From: Hoeflea sp. YIM 152468
GTDB lineage: Bacteria > Pseudomonadota > Alphaproteobacteria > Rhizobiales > Rhizobiaceae
NCBI RefSeq assembly: GCF_029210485.1
Contig: NZ_JARGET010000014.1
Location: 1-64,000 of the forward strand
DNA: 64,000 nucleotides
Reading direction: 5' to 3'
Position 1 is the first letter of the stretch; each line of letters opens with the position of its first letter. The notes under the pieces were generated by a model. It had not been told where the DNA came from. It saw only the letters and a program-made list of their open reading frames with translations, and made no database searches. Positions 28,026 through 37,367 of the stretch are shown in pieces. The translations under genes and the position numbers were made by a program.

Positions 28026-30074
28026 ATGACCTCATCAGCTTCCCCCCTGTTCGACTGGACCGGACCGCTCGATCTTCCCGAATTTGACAAGATCGGCGAC
28101 GCGGATTTTGCGCCGGCTTTCGAAACCGCGCTTGCAGAGCATGATGCCGAAATTCAGGCCATCGCCGCAAACCCCGAGGCACCCGACTTCGCCAACACGC
28201 TCGTGGCGCTGGAGCTTGCCGGCGACAAGCTGTCGAGGGTCTCCAGCCTGTTCTGGAACCGGGCCGGCACCGACACCAACGACACCATTCAGGCGCTTGA
28301 GCGCGATATCGCGCCGCGCATGTCGCGGCACTATTCGAAAATCGCCATGAACCGCGCCCTGTTTGACCGCGTTGACGAATTGTACCGGAAGCGGACCGAC
28401 CTCGGCCTGACACCGGAGCAGGACCGTCTGCTTGAACGGATCTGGAAATCCTTCGTCAAATCGGGCGCGGGCCTTGACGACGCCGGACAGAAGCGGCTTG
28501 CCGAAGTTGGCGAAACGCTGGCCGGCCTCGGCGCCCAGTTTGGTCAGAATGTACTGGCGGACGAGAAGAATTGGCTGCTGCTGCTCGACGAAGGCCCCGA
28601 TCTGGACGGATTGTCCGATGATCTGCGCGCTGCCATGGCAGCGGTTGCCGAGGATCTCGGCCACAGGGGCAAATATGCCGTCACCCTGTCGCGCTCGATC
28701 ATCGAACCCTTCCTGAGCAGCAGCGAACGCCGGGATCTGCGCGAAACCGCCTTCAAGGCCTGGACCGCGCGGGGCACCAGCGGCGTCACCGACAACACCC
28801 CGCTGATCTCGCAGATCATCGCCTTGCGCACCGAGAAGGCTGAATTGCTGGGCTATGACAGCTATGCTGCCTACAAGCTCGATGACACCATGGCCAAGAC
28901 CCCTGAAGCGGTGGAAGAACTGCTTGGCAATGTCTGGACCCGCGCGGTCGAGCACGCCGACGCCGATCGCACCGAGCTGGCCAAACTGATTGCGGAAGAG
29001 GGCGGCAATCACGACGTGGCGGCCTGGGACTGGCGCTATTACGCGGAAAAGCTCAAGGCCCGCCGGTTTGATTTTTCCGAAGCCGAGCTCAAGCCCTATT
29101 TCCCGCTGAACGGCATGATCGAGGCCTGTTTCGACGTCGCGAACCGTCTTTTCGGCATCACCATGAAAGAGCGCAGCGACATTCGCGGTCCGCACAAGGA
29201 CGCCCGGGTGTTTGAGGTGACCGATCGTGACGGCAAGATGATTGCCACTTTCATTGCCGATTATTTCGCCCGGCCTTCAAAGCGCTCCGGCGCCTGGATG
29301 AGCGGCCTGCGCAGCCAGCACAAGCTCGACATGCCTGACGGCACCAAAGGTGAAATTCCCATCATCACCAATGTCATGAATTTCGCCAAGCCCGCGGCAG
29401 GACAGCAGGCACTGCTGTCGCTCAACGATGCGCGGACGCTGTTTCACGAGTTCGGCCATGCGCTGCATGGCATGCTGTCCGATGTCACATACCCGTCGCT
29501 ATCAGGCACGTCGGTCAGCCGCGATTTCGTCGAACTGCCATCACAGCTCTACGAGCATTGGCTCACCGTGCCCGAGATCCTCGAAAAGCACGCCCGCCAT
29601 TACAAGACCAAGGAACCGATTCCGCGCGCGCTGCTGGACAAGGTGCTCGCAGCGCGGACTTTCGATGCCGGCTTTGCCGCCGTCGAGTTCACCGCGTCCG
29701 CGCTGGTCGACATGGCCTGGCACACGGCTGGCGACAAGCCTGATCCGGCGACATTTGAAGCCGAAACATTGAAAAAGCTCGGCATGCCGGAAGCCATCGT
29801 CATGCGCCACGCCAGCCCGCATTTCCTGCACATCTTCTCCGGCGAAGGCTATTCGGCCGGGTATTACTCCTACATGTGGTCCGAAGTGCTCGATGCCGAC
29901 GCCTTCGCGGCGTTTGAGGAAACCGGCAATCCGTTTGACCCCGAAATGGCCAACAAGCTGCTGACCCACGTCTACTCGGCCGGCGGTTCACGCGATCCGG
30001 CTGATCTCTACCAGGCTTTTCGTGGCCGCATGCCCGACGCCACGGCCATGCTGGAAAAGCGCGGCCTGGCCTGA
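28026..30074 (+). CDS. M3-family metallopeptidase (oligopeptidase A / Dcp type)
   Basis: A 682-residue zinc oligopeptidase of family M3. The zinc motif HEFGHALHG (HExxH) and the downstream zinc Glu in SVSRDFVELPSQLYEHW are present. The start at 28026 follows an AACAAGGAG ribosome-binding site, so the in-frame ATG at 27918 is rejected. Length and the full helical N-terminal half fit peptidyl-dipeptidase Dcp or oligopeptidase A, cytosolic enzymes that degrade short peptides, including cleaved signal peptides. Dcp and OpdA are not separable by eye. Confidence 0.94.
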   Translation: MTSSASPLFDWTGPLDLPEFDKIGDADFAPAFETALAEHDAEIQAIAANPEAPDFANTLVALELAGDKLSRVSSLFWNRAGTDTNDTIQALERDIAPRMSRHYSKIAMNRALFDRVDELYRKRTDLGLTPEQDRLLERIWKSFVKSGAGLDDAGQKRLAEVGETLAGLGAQFGQNVLADEKNWLLLLDEGPDLDGLSDDLRAAMAAVAEDLGHRGKYAVTLSRSIIEPFLSSSERRDLRETAFKAWTARGTSGVTDNTPLISQIIALRTEKAELLGYDSYAAYKLDDTMAKTPEAVEELLGNVWTRAVEHADADRTELAKLIAEEGGNHDVAAWDWRYYAEKLKARRFDFSEAELKPYFPLNGMIEACFDVANRLFGITMKERSDIRGPHKDARVFEVTDRDGKMIATFIADYFARPSKRSGAWMSGLRSQHKLDMPDGTKGEIPIITNVMNFAKPAAGQQALLSLNDARTLFHEFGHALHGMLSDVTYPSLSGTSVSRDFVELPSQLYEHWLTVPEILEKHARHYKTKEPIPRALLDKVLAARTFDAGFAAVEFTASALVDMAWHTAGDKPDPATFEAETLKKLGMPEAIVMRHASPHFLHIFSGEGYSAGYYSYMWSEVLDADAFAAFEETGNPFDPEMANKLLTHVYSAGGSRDPADLYQAFRGRMPDATAMLEKRGLA

Positions 30075-30113
30075 TCGCAAGTCAGACGGCAGCTTGACGT
30101 CAGTCCACAGCGC

Positions 30114-30695
30114 CTAATAGGCCGCCTTCGGCGACCGGTCCTCCGACAGCGATTGTTGCGATCTTCTGACAATCGTTTCAATCGCGTCGGCCAGATGAAG
30201 CTCGGTGATGTTGTGATCGTCCCTTGCCACTCTGAGCCTGTGGGCCTCCAGCAGCACGTCGGCATGTGACGCGCCGGCCGGCGGCTCGAAGCGATAGGCA
30301 GCAAGCTCGACCAGAAAGCCCAGCGGATCGGTGAAATAGATCGAATCCATGAATCCGCGGTCCTTGACGCCACTGTGTTTGATGCCGCGTTCGTCGAGCC
30401 GCTCGACGGCCTGGGAGAAGGTGGCTTTCGACACATTGATGGCAAGGTGGTGCACCGCGCCTGGCGCGGTTGACGTGCGCTTGCGGTCAGGCGTGCGGCT
30501 TTCATCGGTGAAAATCGTAATCAGCCGTCCATCGCCGGGATCGAAGTAGAGATGGCTTTCCGAGGCATTGTCGAGATTGGGCTGTTCGAAAATGAACGGC
30601 ATGCCGAGCACGCCTTCCCAGAAATCTATGGAGGTCTGCCGGTCCGCCCCGACCAGGGTAATGTGATGGATCCCCTGTGCCTGCAATTTTCGCAT
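30114..30695 (-). CDS. VOC (glyoxalase/dioxygenase-fold) family protein
   Basis: A 193-residue protein with two beta-alpha-beta-beta-beta modules of the vicinal-oxygen-chelate fold. Candidate metal ligands are His11 (GIHHITLVG), His in VHHLAIN and Glu in DPLGFLVELAAY. It resembles ring-cleavage dioxygenase or glyoxalase family members; the substrate is unknown. The C-terminal 45 residues (ADVLLEAHRLRVARDDHNI) extend past the fold as a helical tail. A possible second frame ahead of it (to 30892) is not accepted. Confidence 0.88.
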   Translation of the reverse strand: MRKLQAQGIHHITLVGADRQTSIDFWEGVLGMPFIFEQPNLDNASESHLYFDPGDGRLITIFTDESRTPDRKRTSTAPGAVHHLAINVSKATFSQAVERLDERGIKHSGVKDRGFMDSIYFTDPLGFLVELAAYRFEPPAGASHADVLLEAHRLRVARDDHNITELHLADAIETIVRRSQQSLSEDRSPKAAY

Positions 30696-31270
30696 GTTGA
30701 TCTCCCGCGGTTTTTCATCTGCTCTTTCAATACCGCATCCGCCAGAGCGGCAAAATCGACGGCAGGTCTTGCCGGCATGCCCAAATCCGTTGCGCGCCGC
30801 AAGGGCGCTCCGGCCGTGCGCCAGGATACGGCAGGACTTGCCAGGACAGGATCCTGGAAATCGCCGACCTTCCGCACTATATCAGGGCACAAGGGTATGG
30901 CACAGCCAGACGTGCCTTACGTGGCCGCGCCGGAGCCACCTTGCCGCCTAGTGTGGGTTTGGGTTTCCCATCGAAGACGGCGAGGCAGCATCCGAACGCC
31001 TGACAATCCGTCTGGCGCTCCAAGACGGACAACCACTCCGGCCCGTCGCGCTGGAGTCGGTCTGAGCCCTAAAGTTATGTATTCCGTACCCGGAACGAAG
31101 CAATCAAGACGGCCACTCTGCGGCCCTCATCACCAACCCGGCGTCTTCGAAGAAGCAGCCTCTTTCGCAACCGCAAAAAACCCTGTATAAGCCGCTCAAA
31201 TCCCGGCATCAGCCGGCTGGCGCCGGATTCTGGTCCGGCGTTTTGTATTCTCCAAAATGAGACCTGATCT
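30696..31270. other. 575-bp VOC-typA intergenic region
   Basis: No convincing gene. A minus-strand frame from 30892 overlapping the VOC start contains a helical-looking stretch (VDFAALADAVLKEQM) but no family resemblance. The right end carries a possible typA promoter, TTTCGC (31163-31168) 17 bp from TATAAG (31186-31191), followed by a hairpin with a T run at 31221-31244. Confidence 0.5.
31221..31244 (+). promoter_or_regulatory. Terminator-like hairpin in the typA leader
   Basis: CGCCGGA-TTCTGG-TCCGGCG is a perfect 7-bp GC stem followed by TTTT, only about 27 bp before the typA start codon. A competing stem CCGGC/GCCGG (31203-31216) shares complementarity with the terminator arm. This layout could be an attenuator, or simply the terminator of a short upstream transcript. 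Confidence 0.5.
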
Positions 31271-33097
31271 ATGTCCCTGCGCAATATTGCGATTATCGCC
31301 CACGTTGACCATGGTAAAACCACGCTCGTTGACGAACTGCTGAAACAATCCGGTATTTACCGCGAGAATGAACGCGTTCAGGAACGCGCGATGGATTCGG
31401 GTGACATCGAAAAAGAACGTGGCATCACCATTCTCGCCAAGGCGACATCGGTCGATTGGAAGGGATCGCGCATCAACATCGTCGATACCCCTGGCCACGC
31501 CGATTTCGGCGGCGAGGTCGAGCGTATTCTGTCGATGGTCGATGGCGCCATCGTTCTTGTCGATGCTGCCGAAGGCCCCATGCCGCAGACCAAATTCGTG
31601 GTTGGCAAGGCGCTGAAGGTCGGACTCCGGCCGATTGTGGCGATCAACAAGATCGACCGCCCCGACGCCCGCGTCGATGAAGTCATCAACGAGGTTTTCG
31701 ACCTGTTTGCAGCCCTCGACGCCACCGATGAACAGCTTGATTTTCCGATCCTTTACGGCTCGGGCCGCAATGGCTGGATGGCCGCCACTCCCGACCGCCC
31801 CGAAGATGGGGGAACGCTTGGACCGCTGTTCGACCTGGTTCTCGATCACGTTCCCGCGCCCACGGTTGCCGATGGCCCGTTCCGGATGATCGGCACCATT
31901 CTCGAAGCCAATCCGTTTCTCGGTCGCATCATCACCGGCCGCGTCCATTCCGGTACGGTCAAGGCCAACCAGCAGGTCAAGGTTCTGCATGGCGACGGCT
32001 CTCTGGTCGAGACCGGACGCGTTTCCAAGATTCTGGCCTTCCGCGGCCTCGAGCGCCAGCCGGTTGAAGAGGCTCATGCCGGCGATATCATTGCCATCGC
32101 CGGCCTTTCCAAGGGCACTGTCGCCGACACATTCTGCGACCCGTCGGTGTCCGAGCCGCTTCACGCCCAGCCGATTGATCCGCCGACCGTGACCATGAGT
32201 TTCATGGTCAATGATTCGCCGCTGGCCGGCACCGAAGGCACCAAGGTGACCAGCCGCGTCATCCGCGACCGGCTGCTGCGCGAGGCCGAAGGCAACGTCG
32301 CATTGAAGATCGAGGAATCGAGCACCAAGGATTCGTTCTACGTCTCGGGCCGGGGCGAATTGCAATTGGCCGTGCTGATCGAGACCATGCGCCGCGAGGG
32401 GTTTGAACTGGCCGTGTCGCGTCCGCGCGTGGTCATGCACAAGGACGAAAACGACCAGTTGCTGGAGCCGGTCGAGGAAGTCGTCATCGACGTCGACGAA
32501 GAGCATTCCGGCATCGTTGTGCAGAAGATGGCGGAACGCAAGGCCGAGATGACTGAGCTGCGCCCCTCGGGCGGCAACCGTCAGCGGCTGGTGTTTCACG
32601 CGCCGACACGTGGCCTGATCGGCTACCAGTCGGAGCTGTTGACCGATTCCCGTGGTACTGCCGTCATGAACCGGTTGTTCCATGAGTATCAGCCCTACAA
32701 GGGTGACATCGCGGGCCGGACCAATGGCGTGCTGCTGTCCAACATGGCGGGTGAAGCCGTTGCCTATGCCATGTTCAACCTGGAAAGCCGCGGACCGATG
32801 ATCATCGAGCCCGGCGACAAGGTCTACATGGGCATGATCATCGGCATCCACACCCGTGACAACGATCTTGAAGTCAATGTGCTCAAGGCCAAGCAGCTCA
32901 GCAACATCCGTGCCGCCGGCAAGGATGAAGCGATCAAGCTGACCACGCCGATCCGGATGACGCTCGACCGGTCGCTGTCCTGGATTCAGGATGATGAGCT
33001 GATGGAAGTGACGCCGAAATCGATCCGTCTGCGCAAGCGTTATCTCGACGCAACCGATCGCAAGCGGCTTGGAAAAGCCGGCGCCAGCGCGGCCTGA
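31271..33097 (+). CDS. typA: Translational GTPase TypA/BipA
   Basis: A 608-residue ribosome-associated GTPase that helps 50S assembly and stress growth. G motifs are [35 protein letters not shown] and the G5 region. The elongation-factor-like domains and the BipA-specific C-terminal domain ([20 protein letters not shown]) follow. The stop is one base from the ATG of a CAT-like acetyltransferase, suggesting cotranscription. Confidence 0.98.
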   Translation: MSLRNIAIIAHVDHGKTTLVDELLKQSGIYRENERVQERAMDSGDIEKERGITILAKATSVDWKGSRINIVDTPGHADFGGEVERILSMVDGAIVLVDAAEGPMPQTKFVVGKALKVGLRPIVAINKIDRPDARVDEVINEVFDLFAALDATDEQLDFPILYGSGRNGWMAATPDRPEDGGTLGPLFDLVLDHVPAPTVADGPFRMIGTILEANPFLGRIITGRVHSGTVKANQQVKVLHGDGSLVETGRVSKILAFRGLERQPVEEAHAGDIIAIAGLSKGTVADTFCDPSVSEPLHAQPIDPPTVTMSFMVNDSPLAGTEGTKVTSRVIRDRLLREAEGNVALKIEESSTKDSFYVSGRGELQLAVLIETMRREGFELAVSRPRVVMHKDENDQLLEPVEEVVIDVDEEHSGIVVQKMAERKAEMTELRPSGGNRQRLVFHAPTRGLIGYQSELLTDSRGTAVMNRLFHEYQPYKGDIAGRTNGVLLSNMAGEAVAYAMFNLESRGPMIIEPGDKVYMGMIIGIHTRDNDLEVNVLKAKQLSNIRAAGKDEAIKLTTPIRMTLDRSLSWIQDDELMEVTPKSIRLRKRYLDATDRKRLGKAGASAA

Positions 33098-33098
33098 T

Positions 33099-33746
33099 AT
33101 GACAGACGCGCGCGAAATCGATCTCGAAACCTGGTCGCGGTCCGGGCAGTTCAAGCTGTTTAGGACCTATCAGCGGCCGCATTTCGCGACCACAGCGCGC
33201 GTCGACGTCACTGCCCTGATGACCCAAGGCAAGCCTGCCGGCGTGTCTCCCTACCGGGCTTTCATCCACGCCATCGGCGCCGGCGTTCATGCCGTTCCGG
33301 CGCTGAAGATGCGATTTGCCGGTGACCGGGTGCTGGAATACCGCACGATTTCGCTGTCAGCCACGGTGCCACGCCCCGGCGATACCTTTGGCTATGCCTA
33401 TATCCCCTATATCGAGGACTGGGCCCGGTTCGATGAAAGCTGCAAGGCGATCATTGAAGAGACCGCCAAGGGCGCTGATCTGGGCGCCAACACCGGCGAG
33501 CGCTTCGACCTGGCCTATCTTTCCTGCCTGCCCTGGCTGGATTTCACCGCCCTAGACAATGCGCTGCCGGGGCCGGATGATTGCATTCCGCGCTTTTCCT
33601 GGGGCAAATTCGTGCAGGGTGCTGATGGCCGCTGGAGCTGCGCCGTCGCCGTCCAGGTGCACCATGCCCTTGTTGACGGGCTGCAGGTCGGCCAGTTTTT
33701 TGACGCCGCCCAGTCCAGCCTCAACCGGTTTCCTGTTTCCGCCTGA
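33099..33746 (+). CDS. Chloramphenicol acetyltransferase-like protein (CatA fold)
   Basis: A 215-residue protein of the CatA trimeric acetyltransferase fold. The start at 33099 is one base after the typA stop; an in-frame start at 33069 would overlap typA. The catalytic signature HHALVDGLQVGQFF (HHxxxDG) is intact near the C-terminus, and the N-terminus shows the usual FxxYxRPHFATTARVDVT. It could acetylate chloramphenicol or a related hydroxylated compound. Its chromosomal position beside a housekeeping gene and the absence of mobility genes suggest a native rather than recently acquired role. Substrate unproven. Confidence 0.88.
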   Translation: MTDAREIDLETWSRSGQFKLFRTYQRPHFATTARVDVTALMTQGKPAGVSPYRAFIHAIGAGVHAVPALKMRFAGDRVLEYRTISLSATVPRPGDTFGYAYIPYIEDWARFDESCKAIIEETAKGADLGANTGERFDLAYLSCLPWLDFTALDNALPGPDDCIPRFSWGKFVQGADGRWSCAVAVQVHHALVDGLQVGQFFDAAQSSLNRFPVSA

Positions 33747-33783
33747 CCGGCGCCAGGAAACGCGGTTGCTCTTGCATATTTCC

Positions 33784-33799
33784 TTAACAAAAGGTTAAC
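33784..33799. promoter_or_regulatory. CtrA-type box (TTAA-N7-TTAAC)
   Basis: TTAACAAAAGGTTAAC fits the full CtrA consensus TTAA-N7-TTAAC. It lies about 100 bp before a GNAT gene, after the CAT-like gene. A CCACAG/CTGTGG inverted repeat (33814-33832) follows, so the region may have a leader or small transcript. CtrA control is inferred from the motif alone. Confidence 0.45.
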
Positions 33800-33896
33800 T
33801 CATCAAATGCCGTCCACAGAACAATGCTGTGGGCAGACGCCGGAGGATGGCAATCCGAGCCTTCTTCGGGTGATTCCCAAGCGGTAGAATGAGCGC

Positions 33897-34403
33897 ATGA
33901 GCACGTTAACAATCGACATACGGCATGCCGAACCCGAGGATGCGAAAGCCATTGCGGCAACGCATCGTGCGGCCTGGAGCCATACCTATGCCGGTATTCT
34001 GCCCTACAAGTCGCTGCGGCATATGCTGGAACGCCGCAACATCGACTGGTGGCGCCGTGCCATTCGCGGCTCCACCTCCATTCTTGTGCTTGATGTCGGC
34101 GGCACGGTCGCCGGCTACGCCACGCTTGGCCTGAACCGGGCCCGGTCGCTGCCGCAAGAGGGCGAGATCTACGAACTCTATCTCAAACCGGAATTCCAGG
34201 GCGTCGGGCTGGGCAAACGTCTGTTCACCGCGGCGCGGCAATTGCTGGAATCGCTCGGCTGCCAGGGCGTCGTGGTCTGGTGTCTCGAGGACAATCATCC
34301 CGCCATCGATTTCTACCGCTTTCAAGGCGGCAACGATGTGGCCGAGGGGCATGAAACCTTTGACGGCAAGACACTCAAGAAACTTGCTTTTATCTGGGCC
34401 TGA
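33897..34403 (+). CDS. GNAT N-acetyltransferase
   Basis: A 168-residue GNAT acetyltransferase: opening IDIRHAEPEDAKAIAATHRAAW, the acetyl-CoA loop region LYLKPEFQGVGLGKRLFTAAR, and the C-terminal core WCLEDNHPAIDFYRFQGG. It is probably cytosolic; the acceptor substrate is unknown. Its start codon (ATGAGCACG) lies about 100 bp from a CtrA-type box, a possible link to the cell cycle. Confidence 0.9.
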   Translation: MSTLTIDIRHAEPEDAKAIAATHRAAWSHTYAGILPYKSLRHMLERRNIDWWRRAIRGSTSILVLDVGGTVAGYATLGLNRARSLPQEGEIYELYLKPEFQGVGLGKRLFTAARQLLESLGCQGVVVWCLEDNHPAIDFYRFQGGNDVAEGHETFDGKTLKKLAFIWA

Positions 34404-34544
34404 CGAATAATTTCGACCTGTCAGGCCGAAAGTCTGGTTGCAGATTGCCGGCTTTGGCTTTAATTCCGGAGCCGCATGATGCAGAGCGCCGTCAGCGGAT
34501 GGCGCAAGACTGCATCGCACCCTGAATTGACGCATCGCCGTTCC

Positions 34545-34565
34545 GCCCGAGCCTCCCACTCGGGC
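34545..34565 (+). other. Hairpin in the ppa leader
   Basis: GCCCGAG and CTCGGGC pair into a 7-bp stem with a CCTCCCA loop, 34 bp before the ppa start. There is no T run, so it is not a clear terminator. The role is unknown. Confidence 0.4.
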
Positions 34566-34599
34566 GCCGCATGCAAAACCTATCCGCATTGGAGCAATC

Positions 34600-35133
34600 A
34601 TGCGCATCGACGCCATCGCCATCGGCGAGAACCCGCCCCACGACGTCAACGTGCTCATCGAAGTGCCGGTCGGCGGTCACCCGATCAAGTACGAGATGGA
34701 CAAGGACGCGGGAACTCTGATCGTGGACCGTTTCCTCTACACCGCGATGACCTATCCGGGAAATTACGGCTTCGTGCCGCATACGCTGTCAGACGATGGC
34801 GACCCGATCGACGTTCTGGTTTGCAACACAAGGCCGCTGATTCCGGGCTGTGTCATCAATGTCCGCCCGATTGGCGTGCTGATCATGGAAGACAATGCCG
34901 GACAGGATGAAAAAATCATCGCCGTGCCGTCACCTCATCTGACCCAGCGCTATGCCGGGGTTACCGATTACACCGACATGCCGGACATCACACTTCAGCA
35001 GATCGAGCATTTTTTCGAACACTACAAGGATCTCGAACCGGGCAAGTGGGTCAAGATCGGCGGCTGGCGCGATGCCGATACCGCACGAGGATTGATCCTC
35101 GAAGCCATCGAGCGCGCCAAGGCCAAGGGCTGA
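34600..35133 (+). CDS. ppa: Inorganic pyrophosphatase (family I)
   Basis: A 177-residue soluble Mg2+-dependent pyrophosphatase that hydrolyses PPi from biosynthetic reactions. The family signature [10 protein letters not shown] supplies metal-binding aspartates; the substrate loop [16 protein letters not shown] and the C-terminal [11 protein letters not shown] are also present. A GGAGCAATC stretch precedes the ATG. It converges on DUF167 with a 28-bp gap. Confidence 0.98.
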   Translation: MRIDAIAIGENPPHDVNVLIEVPVGGHPIKYEMDKDAGTLIVDRFLYTAMTYPGNYGFVPHTLSDDGDPIDVLVCNTRPLIPGCVINVRPIGVLIMEDNAGQDEKIIAVPSPHLTQRYAGVTDYTDMPDITLQQIEHFFEHYKDLEPGKWVKIGGWRDADTARGLILEAIERAKAKG

Positions 35134-35161
35134 GCCACCGCACCGATGTGGCATCGCCGGA

Positions 35162-35440
35162 TTAGTCAGACAGCCCCTTGAGGCCGGTGACAAGATCATC
35201 CGGATCGCCTGCGATCCTGATGATCTTGGAGCGGCTTTTCTCCCCGGAAATTACCGACACGGCGGATTTGCCGATTTTCAGCCGTTTGGCGATCAGATTT
35301 TCGATCGCGCGATTGGCCTTGTTGTTCTCGGCCACCGCCCGAACCCGGGCCTTGAGGCGGGTTACCCCCGCCGCATCCGTGACCGGCCCGTCAAATCCGT
35401 CCATGGACGCGGCAGGCGTCAACCTGACTGCCAGGTCCAC
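35162..35440 (-). CDS. DUF167 (YggU) family protein
   Basis: A 92-residue (from the GTG at 35440) DUF167/YggU protein of unknown function, with the conserved RLTPAAS, LKARVRAVAENNKANRAIENLIAKRL and SVISGEKSRSKIIRI. The frame stays open upstream and encodes [11 protein letters not shown], which looks like the usual family N-terminus, but no ATG is available; a CTG at 35473 would overlap the yggT stop. The true start is therefore unclear. It is cotranscribed with yggT. Confidence 0.85.
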   Translation of the reverse strand: MDLAVRLTPAASMDGFDGPVTDAAGVTRLKARVRAVAENNKANRAIENLIAKRLKIGKSAVSVISGEKSRSKIIRIAGDPDDLVTGLKGLSD

Positions 35441-35469
35441 GGCCTTGGTGCGGAGTGTGTACCAGTTGC

Positions 35470-35760
35470 TCAGTAGAACATCGGCGCGACCGAGGTCGCG
35501 AGGAATGTGCGGACGAAAAAGATCGCGATCAACAGCACGATCGGCGAGATATCGAGCCCGCCCAGATTGGGCATGATCTGCCGGATTGGCCGCAGCGCCG
35601 GTTCGGTCGCCTTGTGCAGAAACTCACCGATCATGCCGACGAACTGATTGTTCGAATTGACCACATTGAAAGCATACAGCCAGGAGAATATGGCACTGCC
35701 GATGATGATCCAGGTGTAAAGACCCAGCACCAGGTCGATGGTTTGAAAGACTGCGATCAT
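35470..35760 (-). CDS. yggT: YggT-family membrane protein
   Basis: A 96-residue YggT family protein with two membrane segments (residues 5-27 and 70-92) and the conserved middle [19 protein letters not shown]. The family is associated with membrane integrity and osmotic or K+ stress in other bacteria; the mechanism is unclear. It sits directly before the DUF167 gene, a common pairing in proteobacteria. Confidence 0.9.
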   Translation of the reverse strand: MIAVFQTIDLVLGLYTWIIIGSAIFSWLYAFNVVNSNNQFVGMIGEFLHKATEPALRPIRQIMPNLGGLDISPIVLLIAIFFVRTFLATSVAPMFY

Positions 35761-35939
35761 GAAATACTCCGGGTGTTCCTAGCGTGAAAGGACATGTAGA
35801 CACTCCGGGCGCGGGCGGCAAGAGTAGGCGCCGATCTTCCCAATGTCAGGGTATAGGCGGACAGGCTTGACGCCCACACGGGCTGGCGCGATCCGGACAC
35901 TCATGCAATAGCTCATGGCGGACCAACCGGATCAACATC

Positions 35940-37220
35940 ATGCACGCTTCTGCGCCGGCGGATGACCGCTATGCCGCTTTTCGCCACAGCGCCTTCAGCT
36001 TCTATTTCGTTGCGCGTTTTCTTTCCACCTTCGGCATGCAGATCATCAGCGTATCTGTCGGCTGGCAGATCTACGATCTGACCCGCGATCCGTTTGATCT
36101 CGGCCTTGTCGGCCTGATCCAGTTCCTTCCGGCGCTGGTGCTGATCCTGTTCACCGGTGCCGCTGCCGACCGCTTTGGCCGTCGCAACATCATGCTGGTC
36201 TGCGAGATCATCATCGGCGTCTCCGCCCTGGCGCTGGTCTATTTCGCCTGGCACGGCCTGACTTCTGTCCTGCCGATATTCTCTGTGTTGCTGGTGATCG
36301 GCATCGCGCGGGCGTTCTTTTCGCCGGCCTCGCAATCGCTGGCACCCAATCTCGTGCCTGCGCGCGACCTGCCCAATGCCATCGCCTGGAATTCGACGTC
36401 CTGGCAAACCGCCACGATCGTCGGTCCGGTTGCCGGGGGTCTGCTTTACGGTCTGGGCGCAACGGTGCCCTATGTCACCGCGGTGGGTTTCTTTGTCGCC
36501 GCGATCATCGCCCTCTCGCTGGTGCCCCCGCCACTGACGCGGTCGCGGGAACAGGCCCAGAGCTGGAAGACACTGGTTGCCGGCTTCAGTTATGTCCGCC
36601 ACCAGAAGGTGGTTCTCGGTGCCATATCGCTGGACATGTTTGCCGTGCTGCTCGGCGGTGCTGTGGCCTTGATGCCGGTGTTTGCCCGCGACGTGCTCGA
36701 GCTCGGTCCCTGGGGCCTTGGGTTCTTGCGCGCAAGCCCGGGCATCGGCGCCATTGGCATGGCGATGTATCTGGCCTCCAGGCCGCTTCGCCGTGACGCG
36801 GGCCGGAAGATGTTCATCGCTGTCGGCGCTTTCGGTGCAGCGACGGTGATCTTCGGCCTGTCGACATCGCTGCCGCTGACCATGGGGGCACTGATCATCA
36901 TGGGCGCGGCCGACATGATCTCGGTCTATGTCCGCCAGAGCCTTGTGCAATTGTGGACACCCGACGAGTTGCGCGGCCGGGTCAGCGCCGTCAACATGGT
37001 CTTTATCGGCGCCTCCAACGAGCTTGGCGAATTCCGCGCCGGCGTCATGGCGTCGCTGCTAGGCCCGGTCGCAGCGGTCGTGATCGGCGGCGCCGGAACA
37101 CTTGCGGTTGCCGTAGGCTGGAGCCTGGGATTCCCGCAATTGCGCCAGATCCAGACGCTGGACAAGGCCGCCGAGGACACCCGGACAGCGCTGCGTCCGA
37201 AGGCGGTCAAACCCGACTGA
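35940..37220 (+). CDS. MFS transporter (EntS-like)
   Basis: A 426-residue major facilitator superfamily permease with about 12 helices. The loop 2-3 motif DRFGRRN is present, and the architecture (SVGWQIYDLTRDPFDLGLVGL, then helix-rich core) resembles the MFS_3/EntS exporter group. It is a likely drug or siderophore-type exporter; the substrate is not predictable. A 179-bp gap separates it from divergent yggT. Confidence 0.9.
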   Translation: MHASAPADDRYAAFRHSAFSFYFVARFLSTFGMQIISVSVGWQIYDLTRDPFDLGLVGLIQFLPALVLILFTGAAADRFGRRNIMLVCEIIIGVSALALVYFAWHGLTSVLPIFSVLLVIGIARAFFSPASQSLAPNLVPARDLPNAIAWNSTSWQTATIVGPVAGGLLYGLGATVPYVTAVGFFVAAIIALSLVPPPLTRSREQAQSWKTLVAGFSYVRHQKVVLGAISLDMFAVLLGGAVALMPVFARDVLELGPWGLGFLRASPGIGAIGMAMYLASRPLRRDAGRKMFIAVGAFGAATVIFGLSTSLPLTMGALIIMGAADMISVYVRQSLVQLWTPDELRGRVSAVNMVFIGASNELGEFRAGVMASLLGPVAAVVIGGAGTLAVAVGWSLGFPQLRQIQTLDKAAEDTRTALRPKAVKPD

Positions 37221-37367
37221 CGGCGCCTGCCGCCACGGCGATATGCCAAGTTGCAAAGGCAGAAACCTGTCTTCTGACCTCAGCCGGGCCGGTTCCGGCG
37301 GGCCCGGTGCCGGGCATCGGGCTGCACAAACCGGCAGGCCGGCTGCGTCCGCGACGCCGGCGGGAAA

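Noticed and set aside
30626-30892. Minus-strand frame of 88 codons overlapping the VOC start
   Set aside because: Only a short helical-looking stretch; it overlaps a well-supported gene and shows no family resemblance.
31196-33154. Long minus-strand open frame opposite typA
   Set aside because: It is antisense to typA over its whole length; composition is a codon-complement artefact of GC-rich DNA and shows no family motif.
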